Assembly (NCBI RefSeq): GCF_018698455.1
Contig: NZ_JABIOQ010000058.1
Span: 1 to 36,864 of the forward strand
Reading direction: 5' to 3'
Source of the DNA: Sulfurimonas sp.
Lineage (GTDB): Bacteria > Campylobacterota > Campylobacteria > Campylobacterales > Sulfurimonadaceae
DNA: 36,864 bases
The notes under the pieces were generated by a model, which saw only the letters and a program-made list of their open reading frames with translations, did no database searches and was not told the DNA's origin. Of the stretch, positions 7,354 to 16,512 are shown piece after piece; positions within the stretch are counted from its first letter, which is position 1, and each line of letters starts with the position of its first letter. Made by a program: the position numbers and the translations under genes.

Positions 7354-8439
7354 TTAAATTATATGCCCTATAAACTGACTTGCATTATCAAGAATTTCTG
7401 AGCCTCGCCTAAAACCTAACCCACAGGCTCCATCACTGTAAAAAACTCCTGCTTGGTAATAAACGCCATCTCCATCTTTTGAAAACTGTGTATACCTTTG
7501 GTAAATTGACTTATAGTCTCCATAAACGCCATCTCTTGCGTTTAGAAGCTTACCGTTTTCATGGATCTCTATGTTTGCACCCTCGCGTCCAAACATAGTT
7601 TTCTTGACATACTTTCCCTTTATCTCACAAAAGTCTGTCTCTAGTAAGTAAGGTGAGGTAGGAAAAAGTTCATAGAGTATAGCTAGCATTCCTTTGGACT
7701 GATATAAAAGTGTGTACGCGGGGTTGAGCATTGAGACACCCTCTTCGGCTTGAAAATCTTCCATATCTTCCCAAGGATACAGTTTAAAAAAGAACTCATA
7801 CTCTCTTTGTAAATCTACATCTTCAAGATAAGAAAACTCAGTTACAAGTCCTACATCTTTTGCCATCTTTTCTAAAAGCTTTACAGTCTGTTTTTCTTCA
7901 TCATTTCCATTAACACAAGCAAATAAAAGACGACTAAATGCACCTTTTTTAGATTCCGATATCTTTTTGAACTTACGGCTAACATTTTCATATATGTTAT
8001 TAAACTGTGTGTTATGTGTTAGGCAATTATCTTCTAAAAGCATTAGCTGTACTAGGGTAGACTCTACTAAAAGTGTTGGCGTGTCTGCATTGAACTCTAT
8101 GAGTTTTATAGGAAGCCCATCTATCCCTCCACTCAAATCGAAACGACCATAAAGGTGATTTTCTCTCTCATATTTCCATGAGTTTTTTATCTGTTCAATC
8201 AGAGTATTTGGTATATCAAGAGCATCAAATAAATCATTTTTAATTACATATTCTGCTGCTTCTTCATACATCTCATAAAGGGAATTTGCAGCATCATAAT
8301 AAGCTCTGGCCTCATCTTCTGTTATCTTTATTAAACTCTCTTTGACTAAGTATTCTGAATGTTCATCATTAAACCAAGAAAAACCAACTCTTTCCAGTGC
8401 ATCAGTATCTATTGGTTTTATATCAACAAAAGTAGGCAT
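7354..8439 (-). CDS. Glutathionylspermidine synthase-like ATP-grasp protein
   Basis: The 361-residue protein has the layout of the glutathionylspermidine synthase C-terminal family. An early acidic helical part leads to GRFDLSGGIDGLPIKLIEFN followed by ADTPTLLVES, and later EIKGKYVKKTMFGREGANIE, which would contact ATP and metal. It lacks the amidase domain of the E. coli bifunctional enzyme. ATP-grasp members join a carboxylate to an amine, classically glutathione to spermidine. The start overlaps the agmatinase stop by one base. Because the upstream enzyme would make putrescine, a polyamine or related amine substrate is plausible. The true substrate is not shown. Confidence 0.8.
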   Translation of the reverse strand: MPTFVDIKPIDTDALERVGFSWFNDEHSEYLVKESLIKITEDEARAYYDAANSLYEMYEEAAEYVIKNDLFDALDIPNTLIEQIKNSWKYERENHLYGRFDLSGGIDGLPIKLIEFNADTPTLLVESTLVQLMLLEDNCLTHNTQFNNIYENVSRKFKKISESKKGAFSRLLFACVNGNDEEKQTVKLLEKMAKDVGLVTEFSYLEDVDLQREYEFFFKLYPWEDMEDFQAEEGVSMLNPAYTLLYQSKGMLAILYELFPTSPYLLETDFCEIKGKYVKKTMFGREGANIEIHENGKLLNARDGVYGDYKSIYQRYTQFSKDGDGVYYQAGVFYSDGACGLGFRRGSEILDNASQFIGHII

Positions 8440-9341
8440 TACTCGTACTTTACTTCCATCTGTGAACCATTCATCTCTGTTTTATCAAAACCCTGTGATT
8501 TTCCCCAAAAAGAGATAATCTTTTGAAGTAGTTTTGCAGCAAAGACTTGAGAGACATTTGAAGCCTCAGGGATAAGCTCTACTATGTCAGCACCTTTAAT
8601 TGTTATGTTTGTGTTTGCAAATAAAGTCTCTAATATATCTAATGCCAAAAACCAGTCAATTCCACCAGGTTGAGGAGTCCCTACACTTGGAACACAGGCA
8701 GGGTCAAATGCATCCATGTCTATACTTAGGTAAACATCCCCCTCTAGGTTAGAAATGTGTGAGAGAAGTTCTTCTTGAACTTTTGATTTTTGTAGGGCTC
8801 TATCTGAGAAAAATGTTATGTTTTTATCTTCTGCTATTCGTATAGCCTCATTCTCAAAGATAGAACGCACACCAACAAGAACTATTTTATGTCCTTGGTC
8901 AAGCAAGTGATGAGTAGGTGTCGCATGACTAAACGCCGAACCTTGGTAAGACTCTCTCATATCTGCATGTGCATCTAAAAAAAGTATAGTCGATTTTTTA
9001 TCTAAAACACTCGAAGTTATTTGAGGAGTAATAGAATGTTCACCACCTAAAGATATAAGAAATTGATTTTCTTTGATGTTGAGGGCTGTGATGGCGTTTG
9101 TTATTTGTTTGTACTCGGTCAGTGAACTCTCAACTCTTACTTTCATGTACTTTGTAGGTGACCACTTAGCATCTTCTTCGTAAAACTCTAAGTCATCTCC
9201 TATCTCTAAAATAGCTTGGGGTGCACCTGCTGTCCCGCCTTTTCCTGAGACTGTTTGCTCATGAGGTATAGGAAGAATGATGATATCGGCACTCTCAAGA
9301 CTTGCATTAGGAAGAGATTGGTATTTCATATTTTTACTCAC
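8439..9341 (-). CDS. speB: Agmatinase / ureohydrolase family protein
   Basis: The 300-residue protein shows the ureohydrolase metal motifs in order: SLGGEHSIT, LFLDAHADMR and LSIDMDAFDPA, followed by PGGIDWF. Together these give the His and Asp ligands of a binuclear Mn centre. SpeB-type enzymes hydrolyse agmatine to putrescine and urea; guanidinobutyrase or formimidoylglutamase are possible alternatives. It overlaps bioA by 4 bases upstream and the GspS-like gene by one base downstream, so translation is probably coupled. No arginine decarboxylase lies in the window. A second ATG four codons in is an alternative start. Confidence 0.85.
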   Translation of the reverse strand: MSKNMKYQSLPNASLESADIIILPIPHEQTVSGKGGTAGAPQAILEIGDDLEFYEEDAKWSPTKYMKVRVESSLTEYKQITNAITALNIKENQFLISLGGEHSITPQITSSVLDKKSTILFLDAHADMRESYQGSAFSHATPTHHLLDQGHKIVLVGVRSIFENEAIRIAEDKNITFFSDRALQKSKVQEELLSHISNLEGDVYLSIDMDAFDPACVPSVGTPQPGGIDWFLALDILETLFANTNITIKGADIVELIPEASNVSQVFAAKLLQKIISFWGKSQGFDKTEMNGSQMEVKYE

Positions 9342-10627
9342 TTTGTATTTTCCTCAAACTCTTTTATCACTGCAAATAAAGCACTACTGAGTTTTGTAAG
9401 TTCTTCTTTACTTATAACATAAGGAGGCATAATGTAAACAAGGTTTAAAAATGGTCTTACCCAAACACCATGTTTTATAAACGCAGGGGTCATAAATGCC
9501 AAGTCAACTTCTTTGTTTAACTCTACAACACCGATAGCACCAAGGACTCTTGTTTCTTTGACTATATCTAGACTTTCACACTTTTTTAACTCTTGTTTTA
9601 GTTGCATTTGTATGTCTAAAACTTTTGTTTGCCATGGTGACTTTAAAAGAAGTTCAAGGCTTGCGTTTGCCACTGCACATGCAAGAGGATTTGCCATAAA
9701 AGTTGGTCCATGCATTAAAACATTTCCACCCGTTTCAACCCCTAACATCACTTTTTTACTTGTTAATGTAGCCGCTAGAGACATGTATCCTCCAGTCAAA
9801 GCCTTACCCACACAAAGGATGTCAGGCTCTATGTCTGCATACTCATAAGCAAAAAGTTTTCCTGTCCGACCAAACCCGGTAGCTATTTCATCTAAGATAA
9901 GTAACACACCATATTCATCACAAAGTTCTCTTACTCTCTTTAAAAAATGTGGAGAGTAAATTCTCATACCACCAGCACCTTGAACTATTGGTTCAACTAT
10001 AACAGCGGCTATCTGTTTGTGATTGTTATGAAGTTTTGTTTTAAAATCTTCTATGTACTTTTCATTCCATTCCTCATCAAAACCACACTCTGGTTCTTGA
10101 GCAAATATATTTTTATGAAGTATACCTTCAAACGCAGAGTGCATTCCTGTTACTGGATCACATACAGACATAGCTCCAAAAGTATCGCCATGATAACCCT
10201 TGCTAAACGCAAGGATTTTAGTTTTTTCTTTGTTACCTTCAGAGTTATGGTACTGAAATGCCATCTTCAAAGCCACTTCAACTGAAACTGAACCAGAGTC
10301 GCTAAAAAAGATATGTTCTAATGAAGGACTTGTAATCTCTATAAGTGTTTGTGCTAGTTTAATTGCAGGTTCATGTGTTAAACCACCAAACATAATATGG
10401 CTCATTTTACTAAGCTGTTCATGTGCTGCAATATTTAACTCACTAACATTATAACCATGAATAACTGACCACCATGAGCTCATTCCATCGATTATTTTTC
10501 TACCATCTTCAAGCTCTAAGTAAACACCATTTGCAGACTTTACAAGTTCCATATCAGTAGATGGACTTGAAGGTGCATAAGGATGTAATATATGTTTTTT
10601 ATCAAAATCTATCAAGTTATTCTCCAT
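9338..10627 (-). CDS. bioA: Adenosylmethionine-8-amino-7-oxononanoate aminotransferase
   Basis: This 429-residue class III PLP aminotransferase matches BioA. HPYAPSSPSTDMELVKSANG is near the start, DGMSSWWSVIHGYN is the BioA substrate loop, and HIFFSDSGSVSVEVALKMA binds PLP phosphate. LILDEIATGFGRTGKLFA carries the PLP Asp, and the Lys in CVGKALTGGYM forms the Schiff base. BioA makes 7,8-diaminopelargonate in biotin synthesis. No other bio gene is nearby. It leads an operon with agmatinase and the GspS-like gene, an unusual setting for biotin synthesis. A minus-strand TATAAT at 10713-10718 is a candidate -10 box. Confidence 0.92.
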   Translation of the reverse strand: MENNLIDFDKKHILHPYAPSSPSTDMELVKSANGVYLELEDGRKIIDGMSSWWSVIHGYNVSELNIAAHEQLSKMSHIMFGGLTHEPAIKLAQTLIEITSPSLEHIFFSDSGSVSVEVALKMAFQYHNSEGNKEKTKILAFSKGYHGDTFGAMSVCDPVTGMHSAFEGILHKNIFAQEPECGFDEEWNEKYIEDFKTKLHNNHKQIAAVIVEPIVQGAGGMRIYSPHFLKRVRELCDEYGVLLILDEIATGFGRTGKLFAYEYADIEPDILCVGKALTGGYMSLAATLTSKKVMLGVETGGNVLMHGPTFMANPLACAVANASLELLLKSPWQTKVLDIQMQLKQELKKCESLDIVKETRVLGAIGVVELNKEVDLAFMTPAFIKHGVWVRPFLNLVYIMPPYVISKEELTKLSSALFAVIKEFEENTK

Positions 10628-10765
10628 TCATTAAATATACTTAATATCTCCGTATTTAACTGCCAAATATTATCATTTAGTTGCATTGTTTCCCTCTTTA
10701 TTGATTAGAGTGATTATACATTTTATTTACTTTAGTCATGATGTTATGTTTAAGGTGAGTTTAGA

Positions 10766-10795
10766 AAAAGGGATTATTGAAACATAATCCCTTTT
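10766..10795. terminator. Intrinsic terminator after the M4 protease gene
   Basis: AAAAGGGATTAT (10766-10777) and ATAATCCCTTTT (10784-10795) form a perfect 12-bp stem with a 6-base loop. Read on the minus strand, the stem ends in a run of T residues. It lies 8 bases beyond the protease stop and should end that transcript. Confidence 0.85.
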
Positions 10796-10802
10796 GAAGT
10801 AT

Positions 10803-13559
10803 TTAGTCTATGCTAAGAGAATTTATAACGAACCAAGAACCTCTGTTTCCACCTCGCATCGAAATGTAGATTGCACTTACCTCTCCTTTAATTGGCAGAC
10901 TTGTAATACCAGGACTTGCTTTCCTTTGTGTACCAAGTCTGTGCCACTGGTTTTGTGCATAAACCCACACTTCCATCTCTCTTGCATAATAATAAGAATG
11001 CCAATCTATATAAATATTATTTACAGATTTTGGTGTATCAAATGCCACTTGAATAAAATCACTTTGATAATACCCATTAGTTAGTGTCTGACTAACCCAA
11101 CTTGTACCTTCATTACCATCAATTGTATTTTGAGGTACATATGAGTTATTGTAATAACTACCTGATGTAATACTTGCACCACTAAGAGTTGTTTCCTTAG
11201 TTGGAGTCTCTTCAGCTTCTTCATAAGTAGTAAACTCCCAAGTGGAAGCTAAAGATAAAGTGTTGTCATTAAGATCTTTAACTGTATTGCTTAAGTTAAC
11301 AGTATATTTTGTTCCATCACGAAGAGGAGAATCTGGAGTAATAGTTACTTGTTCACCTACTATTGAAATACTAATATTTACATTAGCCCCGCTTTGAGAC
11401 TTAATAGTTAGAGCTGATTCTAGGGATTCTAAGGTAACTTCTTCACTAAATATAATCTCTATATTGCTATCAACAGAAATATCAACAGCATTTGACTCAG
11501 GAGTATAACTTAATACTTCTGGTGGAACTATATCAGAGTTATCTTGTTTTACTTTAGTTGTAAAGCTTGAACTAAACGCAGTCTCTATAGTGTTCTCAGC
11601 CATATCTGTTACACCGCTAATGTTAATGGTATAAACACTTCCATAAGCTAATGCACTATTTGGTATGATACTTATTGTCTCGCCATTAACATTAAGTGTA
11701 CTTACAATATTAGTCCCCAATGCATCTTTTAATACAACTGTACTACTATTGACACTTGAGTTTTTAATAGGCTCACTAAATTTGACCTTAATAGTTGGTT
11801 CTACTGAGAGGTTAGTCGCATTTGAAACAGGAGTAATTGAAACTATTGTTGGAGCTATTGTATCAGGTTCTGTACATTCCCATGTTCCAGGAATTAAAAC
11901 AGCATCTAGAGATAACATTACTGATTTATATTCTGGTGAGCACTCTCCATAAACACCTGTTGCAGCTGTTTTAACAGAATTACGAACAGCCGAAAAACCT
12001 GTTCTGCTACCGATTGTATTGATTTGTGCTTCATACCAAATACGACTTGCTTTTTCTAAACCAATACCAGGAACACTTATATCACTTTTACCTTTAGGGT
12101 GTGTACCTCCACCTGCTAGTAGCGCATAAGAAAGATTATAAATACCACTATTTGTATGTACAAAACAGTTATCATTTTGTTGTGAACATGAGTTTGCTGT
12201 TCCTCTATCATTATAGTTATCATATGAGCGTCCATCTTTTGTTGGGTTATCCATATATCGCTCCCAACTCTCAGCATCAAGAGCTTCACCCAATATCCAT
12301 GTATTTTGTGTGATTTTAATCTCACTAGGATTGTCTATGTCTGAGCCACCTGATTCTGCCCATGACTGAATTGTCACTCCAAACATATCTGAAAGTGCTT
12401 CATTAAGTGCACCTGTCTCGTCTTCATACTTTAGTTTTGACTCATTATCTGTAATAGCATGTGTTAACTCATGACCCACAATATCGGGAGCTGAAGCAAA
12501 CTGATTAATATTGTTATCCCCTGCACCAAAGACTAGCGTGCCATTCTGACCGGTATAAAATGCATTTAGACCGCTACATCGTCGTGACTGCTGATCATAA
12601 AACTGTGCGTTAACAGTCATCTTAATAGCACCTCCATTAAGATCATAAGAGTCTCGGTTAAACATCAGCTTATAGAAGTTATATGAGTCAGCTAAAAAAT
12701 CATAAGCCTTATCAACAACTTTATTTCCTGTTGGTGTTGGACTATTTCGTCTAAGTTCACCTGGAAACTGATCGCACTCAACACCTTCATAAACACTCAC
12801 ATCAAGCGAGGAGTGTATCTGAGTATATTCTTGTAGTAACACCCCACTATTAGCATCTATATAAAACTCATCAAAGGCCTGTCCTCCATCAACATGTATA
12901 TATCTAACTTTCGAGCGGTATGTTAAAGATTGATTCTGATTTTTATCTGTAAAGACAACAAGTTCTGGTCCTTCATAAATTTTAGTTGTATCTTTGTTTC
13001 CATCTGTTCTAAGGTTTAGGAAGTCAGTCAGTGTCTGGTCTGCATCCATAGAAGCAGTGGTATCAATATCTACAAGTGTGTCATACTTACCAGAAATACT
13101 TTGAAGATTTAAATCTTTATCAATCTGAAGCACAAGTTCAGCTCCATCAATAGGTACGCCATTTAATGTCTGGTTAAAATGGTAGTAAGAGCTACCTGCA
13201 CCACCATAAGTTGAGTCAGTATATGTAAAGTTTATTTTATCTTGACGATGAGAAGGAACTAATGAGCTCATCAACAACTCTTTTGCATCATCTGTCGTGG
13301 CAACCTTTATAGTTTTACTGCTGTAACTTTGATAAACATCAAAAGTAGGACTCTTTTTCAGTTTGAGACTAGGAGTTGAACTATTTAAGTTTGAAGTCTT
13401 TTGTGCTGTAATATTTTTTTCTTCTTTTACAAAGCTAGAGAGAGGCTGGGATTCTTTAGATATTTCAACTTTATCTATTTTTTGCTCTTGTATATTATAA
13501 AGGCCTAACACTATAACTACTGCTATACTTCCACTTATTATTAGTCTTTTATTCTTCAT
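10803..13559 (-). CDS. Secreted M4 (thermolysin-family) metalloprotease with Ig-like and discoidin-like modules
   Basis: The 918-residue protein has an N-terminal signal or anchor (residues 5-22) and then an FTP/PepSY-type propeptide to about 250. The M4 peptidase domain spans about 255-565. His363-Glu-Leu-Thr-His367 and Glu387 (in GALNEALSD) are the zinc ligands with thermolysin-like spacing, and HTNSGIYNLSYAL supplies the later active-site His. Two Ig-like repeats follow (about 567-675 and 678-780), each starting near APTIVSITPVSNAT or PPEVLSYTPESNAV in the Big_5 style. A C-terminal discoidin-like domain (about 785-918) has NTIDGNEGTSWVSQ and IYIDWHSYYYAREMEVWVYA. The last domain may bind surface glycans. 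It is monocistronic with AAGGG before the ATG. Confidence 0.88.
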   Translation of the reverse strand: MKNKRLIISGSIAVVIVLGLYNIQEQKIDKVEISKESQPLSSFVKEEKNITAQKTSNLNSSTPSLKLKKSPTFDVYQSYSSKTIKVATTDDAKELLMSSLVPSHRQDKINFTYTDSTYGGAGSSYYHFNQTLNGVPIDGAELVLQIDKDLNLQSISGKYDTLVDIDTTASMDADQTLTDFLNLRTDGNKDTTKIYEGPELVVFTDKNQNQSLTYRSKVRYIHVDGGQAFDEFYIDANSGVLLQEYTQIHSSLDVSVYEGVECDQFPGELRRNSPTPTGNKVVDKAYDFLADSYNFYKLMFNRDSYDLNGGAIKMTVNAQFYDQQSRRCSGLNAFYTGQNGTLVFGAGDNNINQFASAPDIVGHELTHAITDNESKLKYEDETGALNEALSDMFGVTIQSWAESGGSDIDNPSEIKITQNTWILGEALDAESWERYMDNPTKDGRSYDNYNDRGTANSCSQQNDNCFVHTNSGIYNLSYALLAGGGTHPKGKSDISVPGIGLEKASRIWYEAQINTIGSRTGFSAVRNSVKTAATGVYGECSPEYKSVMLSLDAVLIPGTWECTEPDTIAPTIVSITPVSNATNLSVEPTIKVKFSEPIKNSSVNSSTVVLKDALGTNIVSTLNVNGETISIIPNSALAYGSVYTINISGVTDMAENTIETAFSSSFTTKVKQDNSDIVPPEVLSYTPESNAVDISVDSNIEIIFSEEVTLESLESALTIKSQSGANVNISISIVGEQVTITPDSPLRDGTKYTVNLSNTVKDLNDNTLSLASTWEFTTYEEAEETPTKETTLSGASITSGSYYNNSYVPQNTIDGNEGTSWVSQTLTNGYYQSDFIQVAFDTPKSVNNIYIDWHSYYYAREMEVWVYAQNQWHRLGTQRKASPGITSLPIKGEVSAIYISMRGGNRGSWFVINSLSID

Positions 13560-13734
13560 ATTTGTCCCTTAATATTAAAACCATATTTATTATAATATAT
13601 TATATTAACTTAGTGAGTTCTTTATTTATTTTTATAGAATTTAAAAAGATTTTATCGTTAAAATTCACTAACGTAGCTTTTTTGATGGATTTCAACTATA
13701 ATAAATTATTATTTTTATTGATGAGGAAAATATT

Positions 13735-14286
13735 ATGAATATTAGATATTTATTAGTGTTATTTATCGTATTAATTGTTTCTACTTTTAGTGCCTGTGGA
13801 TCACCATCAAGTGATGAGGCAAACCCTTTATCTGAAACAAATACATCTGTGATTATAGATCCAAATGACAATAACAATACAGTAGAGACAAATAGTACCC
13901 TTTCTCAAGAAGAGTCTCTAAGACTGCTTGCATCTAAAACGCTACTTTTTAATTTTTTTAGTGCTCCACATTATCGTACGGATACTATTAGTATGGATAG
14001 TGATATTACAGTACAGACAATTATCAATAATATAAAAGAGGTTGAAATAAATGGATTAACTTCTACTGGTCGAGCTTTTAAATGCATAAGTAATCCTGGT
14101 GCTTATCCTTATTACTGCTTTTGGACTTACGAAACACGAGGTACATATAATAACTATCTTTTCAATATAGATGCGAATGAAATAAAAGGTTTCTACTCTT
14201 TAAGTGCGACTGATGAAGACGGACTAAGTTCAGTCCGTGATAATCCAGATAGCAACCTAACTGTGGACAGTAATATATCTAATTAA
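13735..14286 (+). CDS. Hypothetical lipoprotein
   Basis: This 183-residue protein has a lipoprotein signal (MNIRYLLVLFIVLIVSTFSAC, Cys21, then Gly-Ser). A low-complexity Asn/Thr/Glu-rich linker extends to about residue 60. A small globular part follows with two Cys near residues 117 and 128 (FKCISNPGAYPYYCFW). No family was recognised. GAGG precedes the ATG and a TATAAT lies at 13697-13702. It diverges from the M4 protease gene and its last 30 bases overlap the convergent CitE-like gene. A link to the protease is possible only on grounds of adjacency. Confidence 0.7.
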   Translation: MNIRYLLVLFIVLIVSTFSACGSPSSDEANPLSETNTSVIIDPNDNNNTVETNSTLSQEESLRLLASKTLLFNFFSAPHYRTDTISMDSDITVQTIINNIKEVEINGLTSTGRAFKCISNPGAYPYYCFWTYETRGTYNNYLFNIDANEIKGFYSLSATDEDGLSSVRDNPDSNLTVDSNISN

Positions 14287-15165
14287 TTTATCTGCTACTC
14301 CATATATCTCTGCTCTTATTAAAATAATATTTGAGTATGGCTCCATCGTCAACTTCTCTGCCATTTTGTCATTTAGATTAAACACTGTGTTTTGACTCTC
14401 ACAAATTTTCTTTGCTTCATCATACTCTTCTCTACTTACTTTATATAAATCATTTACAATTTTTATCTGATTCGGATGAATAATAGTCTTAGAGAAAAGT
14501 CCTTCTTTGAGGTCGCGTTTAACATCTCTGATAAATCCATCCTCATCTTTAAAACATGGATAAACACCACCACTAACTACAAAACCTGCACTTTTAAAAA
14601 CTGCGATAAAGTTTCCAATAACTGATGCAGTAGCAGCATAATCAAATAGACTCTCTTCACAACTGCGTTTCATGCTCAACTGTCTTAACATATCTTCTAA
14701 TCCAAAACGCACTAACACTATGTTTTGTTTTGATGTTAGTAAAATATCTTTGAGTTCATGTAGTTCATTTTGATTAAAAAGTTCCTTTCCCTCTATGCTT
14801 GGCATAAGCCCAAAATCATAAGGCTTTAAAATGTCAAGATACTCTTTAGCATTTGTAAGTGAAAACTTCGGAAGGATAAAGCCATCTATTTTTTCTATTC
14901 CACTCATTGATAAAAGTTTTTTCAATATATTTGTATTTTTAGGTCTAATAAAAACTAAAAGTTTCTTTTTCTTATACACTTTTAAAAGCTTCTCTATAGC
15001 CTTTAAGCCTATGCTTAATTCAACTTCATTAAGTCCATCTTCGGTATCAACCAAGACACTTTTTAGATTAACATATTTCTCATGGCAAATAATATTTTCA
15101 AGGTTTTTATGTGTACTTGGAACAAAAAGAGTTCCCCCTAAAGCTATGTAGTTCTTTTCATTCAT
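14257..15165 (-). CDS. HpcH/HpaI-CitE-like TIM-barrel aldolase/lyase
   Basis: This 302-residue protein resembles the CitE branch of the HpcH/HpaI family. GGTLFVPSTHKNL opens the barrel and SVLVDTEDGLNEVE carries the acidic loop. LLVFIRPKN holds the substrate Arg, LMPSIEGKELF the metal-side Glu, and KTIIHPNQIKIVNDLY is a typical C-terminal motif. Enzymes of this fold cleave or form C-C bonds in acyl-CoA or keto-acid substrates. No citrate lyase partner genes are present, so the substrate is unknown. The start overlaps the end of a decayed oxygenase gene as ATGA, suggesting the two once formed an operon. Confidence 0.75.
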   Translation of the reverse strand: MNEKNYIALGGTLFVPSTHKNLENIICHEKYVNLKSVLVDTEDGLNEVELSIGLKAIEKLLKVYKKKKLLVFIRPKNTNILKKLLSMSGIEKIDGFILPKFSLTNAKEYLDILKPYDFGLMPSIEGKELFNQNELHELKDILLTSKQNIVLVRFGLEDMLRQLSMKRSCEESLFDYAATASVIGNFIAVFKSAGFVVSGGVYPCFKDEDGFIRDVKRDLKEGLFSKTIIHPNQIKIVNDLYKVSREEYDEAKKICESQNTVFNLNDKMAEKLTMEPYSNIILIRAEIYGVADKLIRYITVHS

Positions 15166-15451
15166 AATGTTTTATCCACCCTGAACCAACCTGCAATTGA
15201 GTGGCGTTTTTTCTTTGCAGGAAGAACTTCATGAGGGAACTTATCACTTAAAAACACTACCAAAGTGTTTTCATTTGGAACAACTGTGTCAATGAGAGTA
15301 CCATTATCATCATAAATAAGTAACTCTCCGCCATTCTCTTTATCCCAACCTTCATTAAGATAAAAAACAAGGGGTTAAGAGTGTTTTTAATAATGATGTA
15401 GCCATCACTTACTAAAGAGTCAGTTATGTTTTCGTAGAGTTTTGTACTCAT
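15162..15451 (-). pseudogene. 2OG-Fe(II) oxygenase, internally deleted
   Basis: The start codon at 15451 opens MSTKLYENITDSLVSDGYII followed by IKNTLNP, an N-terminus typical of small prolyl-hydroxylase-like enzymes. The frame then runs into unrelated text. One frame over, LVFYLNEGWDKENGGELLIYD is followed by FPHEVLPAKKKRHSIAGWFR to a TGA at 15162. That is the second half of the double-stranded beta-helix with the distal iron His and the 2-oxoglutarate Arg. The segment with the His-x-Asp iron motif is gone, so the enzyme is dead. The final TGA overlaps the ATG of the CitE-like gene. Its former partner role is unknown. Confidence 0.75.
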
Positions 15452-15470
15452 TATGAATATTTTGGATTAG

Positions 15471-15494
15471 ATAAACCTCACAAAGGAGGTTTAT
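15471..15494. terminator. Hairpin after nifU
   Basis: ATAAACCTC (15471-15479) pairs with GAGGTTTAT (15486-15494) around a 6-base loop, just beyond the nifU stop. There is no long T run on the minus strand, so it may be a weak terminator or an RNA-stabilising hairpin. It also precedes the decayed oxygenase gene and could insulate it from nifSU transcription. Confidence 0.55.
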
Positions 15495-15499
15495 TAAAA

Positions 15500-16480
15500 T
15501 TAGATAGGTAAAACGCGAATTTTACTTGAAAGTTTTTCTTGAAGAGTAGACTCTATTGCATAAAGTGTACCAGTAGCAGATGATGAACAACCATCACAGT
15601 TACCTAAGTAACGAATATAGATATCTATGTTTTCATCAGCTTTTTTGATGTCAATGATTTCAACATTACCACCGTCCATGATAAGAAATTGACGAACACT
15701 GTCATCAATAACTGCATCAACAGCTTTAATTTGCTGAACAAGAGTCATATCTTCAAAAACACCACCACCAGCTGCTATAGCATCAGCAGAAGCTTTCATT
15801 TTTTCTTCGTCCATTTCTTTTCTAGTGTCTGCTAAGATATCTACTAAGTAGTAATCCATAGCTTCGTGTCCACCAGGCTTGATACATGACTTACAAAAAC
15901 CACCAGCTTTAGTGTAATCTGTGATTTCACCAACTGTCTTAAGGTCATTTAACTTAATAACCTCTTGAAGTGTACCAAGTGAAACACGAGCACATTCACA
16001 AACGATGATTTCTGTTTCAAAACTCTCTGCATCAACACCCATGTAAAGACCAGCAGCTTTTTTGATAACATCATAAGCCATAACTGAACAGTGCATTTTT
16101 TGAGGTGGAACAGCAGGTGTTTCAGGATCATCACGAAGAGCAAGCTCAACATCAATATTTGTAATTTTAACAGCTTCTTGAACTGTTTTACCAATACAAA
16201 GTTCAGTCATAACATCAGAAGATGCGATAGCCGTACCACAACCAAAAGATTTAAACTTAGAGTTAACAATCTCATCATTTTTAGGATTAATCTCCCAGTA
16301 AAGACGAACTGCATCTCCACAAGATTCTGCACCAAAATCAGCAACAATAAGTTTATTACCACGATCTTCAGCTTCAGCATCAAAAATTTCTCCTTGATGT
16401 TGAGGGTTGTTCATTAATGTTGTTACTTTGTTAGAATACGCGTCCCATAAAGACTCGTTTAATATATCTGCTTTTGCCAT
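15500..16480 (-). CDS. nifU: NifU-type Fe-S cluster assembly scaffold
   Basis: This 326-residue protein has three domains. An IscU-like N-terminal scaffold (about 1-150) has Cys in FGAESCGD, KFKSFGCGTAIASSD and PPQKMHCSVMA. A BFD-like [2Fe-2S] domain (about 155-215) has CECARVS and GGFCKSCIKPGG. A C-terminal Nfu domain (about 245-326) has MDGGNVEIID and LGNCDGCSSS. All expected Cys are present. This full-length NifU with NifS is the general Fe-S assembly system in Campylobacterota rather than a nitrogenase-only one. The gene follows nifS after a structured spacer, and AAGGAAAA precedes the ATG. Confidence 0.95.
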   Translation of the reverse strand: MAKADILNESLWDAYSNKVTTLMNNPQHQGEIFDAEAEDRGNKLIVADFGAESCGDAVRLYWEINPKNDEIVNSKFKSFGCGTAIASSDVMTELCIGKTVQEAVKITNIDVELALRDDPETPAVPPQKMHCSVMAYDVIKKAAGLYMGVDAESFETEIIVCECARVSLGTLQEVIKLNDLKTVGEITDYTKAGGFCKSCIKPGGHEAMDYYLVDILADTRKEMDEEKMKASADAIAAGGGVFEDMTLVQQIKAVDAVIDDSVRQFLIMDGGNVEIIDIKKADENIDIYIRYLGNCDGCSSSATGTLYAIESTLQEKLSSKIRVLPI

Positions 16481-16512
16481 AATATTTTCCTTTTTGATTA
16501 TTTATCCCAGTA

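Noticed and set aside
9513-10285. Plus-strand open frames opposite bioA
   Set aside because: They are antisense shadows of a well-recognised enzyme and have no family features or ribosome sites.
11665-12325. Open frames on both strands inside the M4 protease gene
   Set aside because: The M4, Ig-like and discoidin-like protein is continuous through this region; the other frames are by-products.
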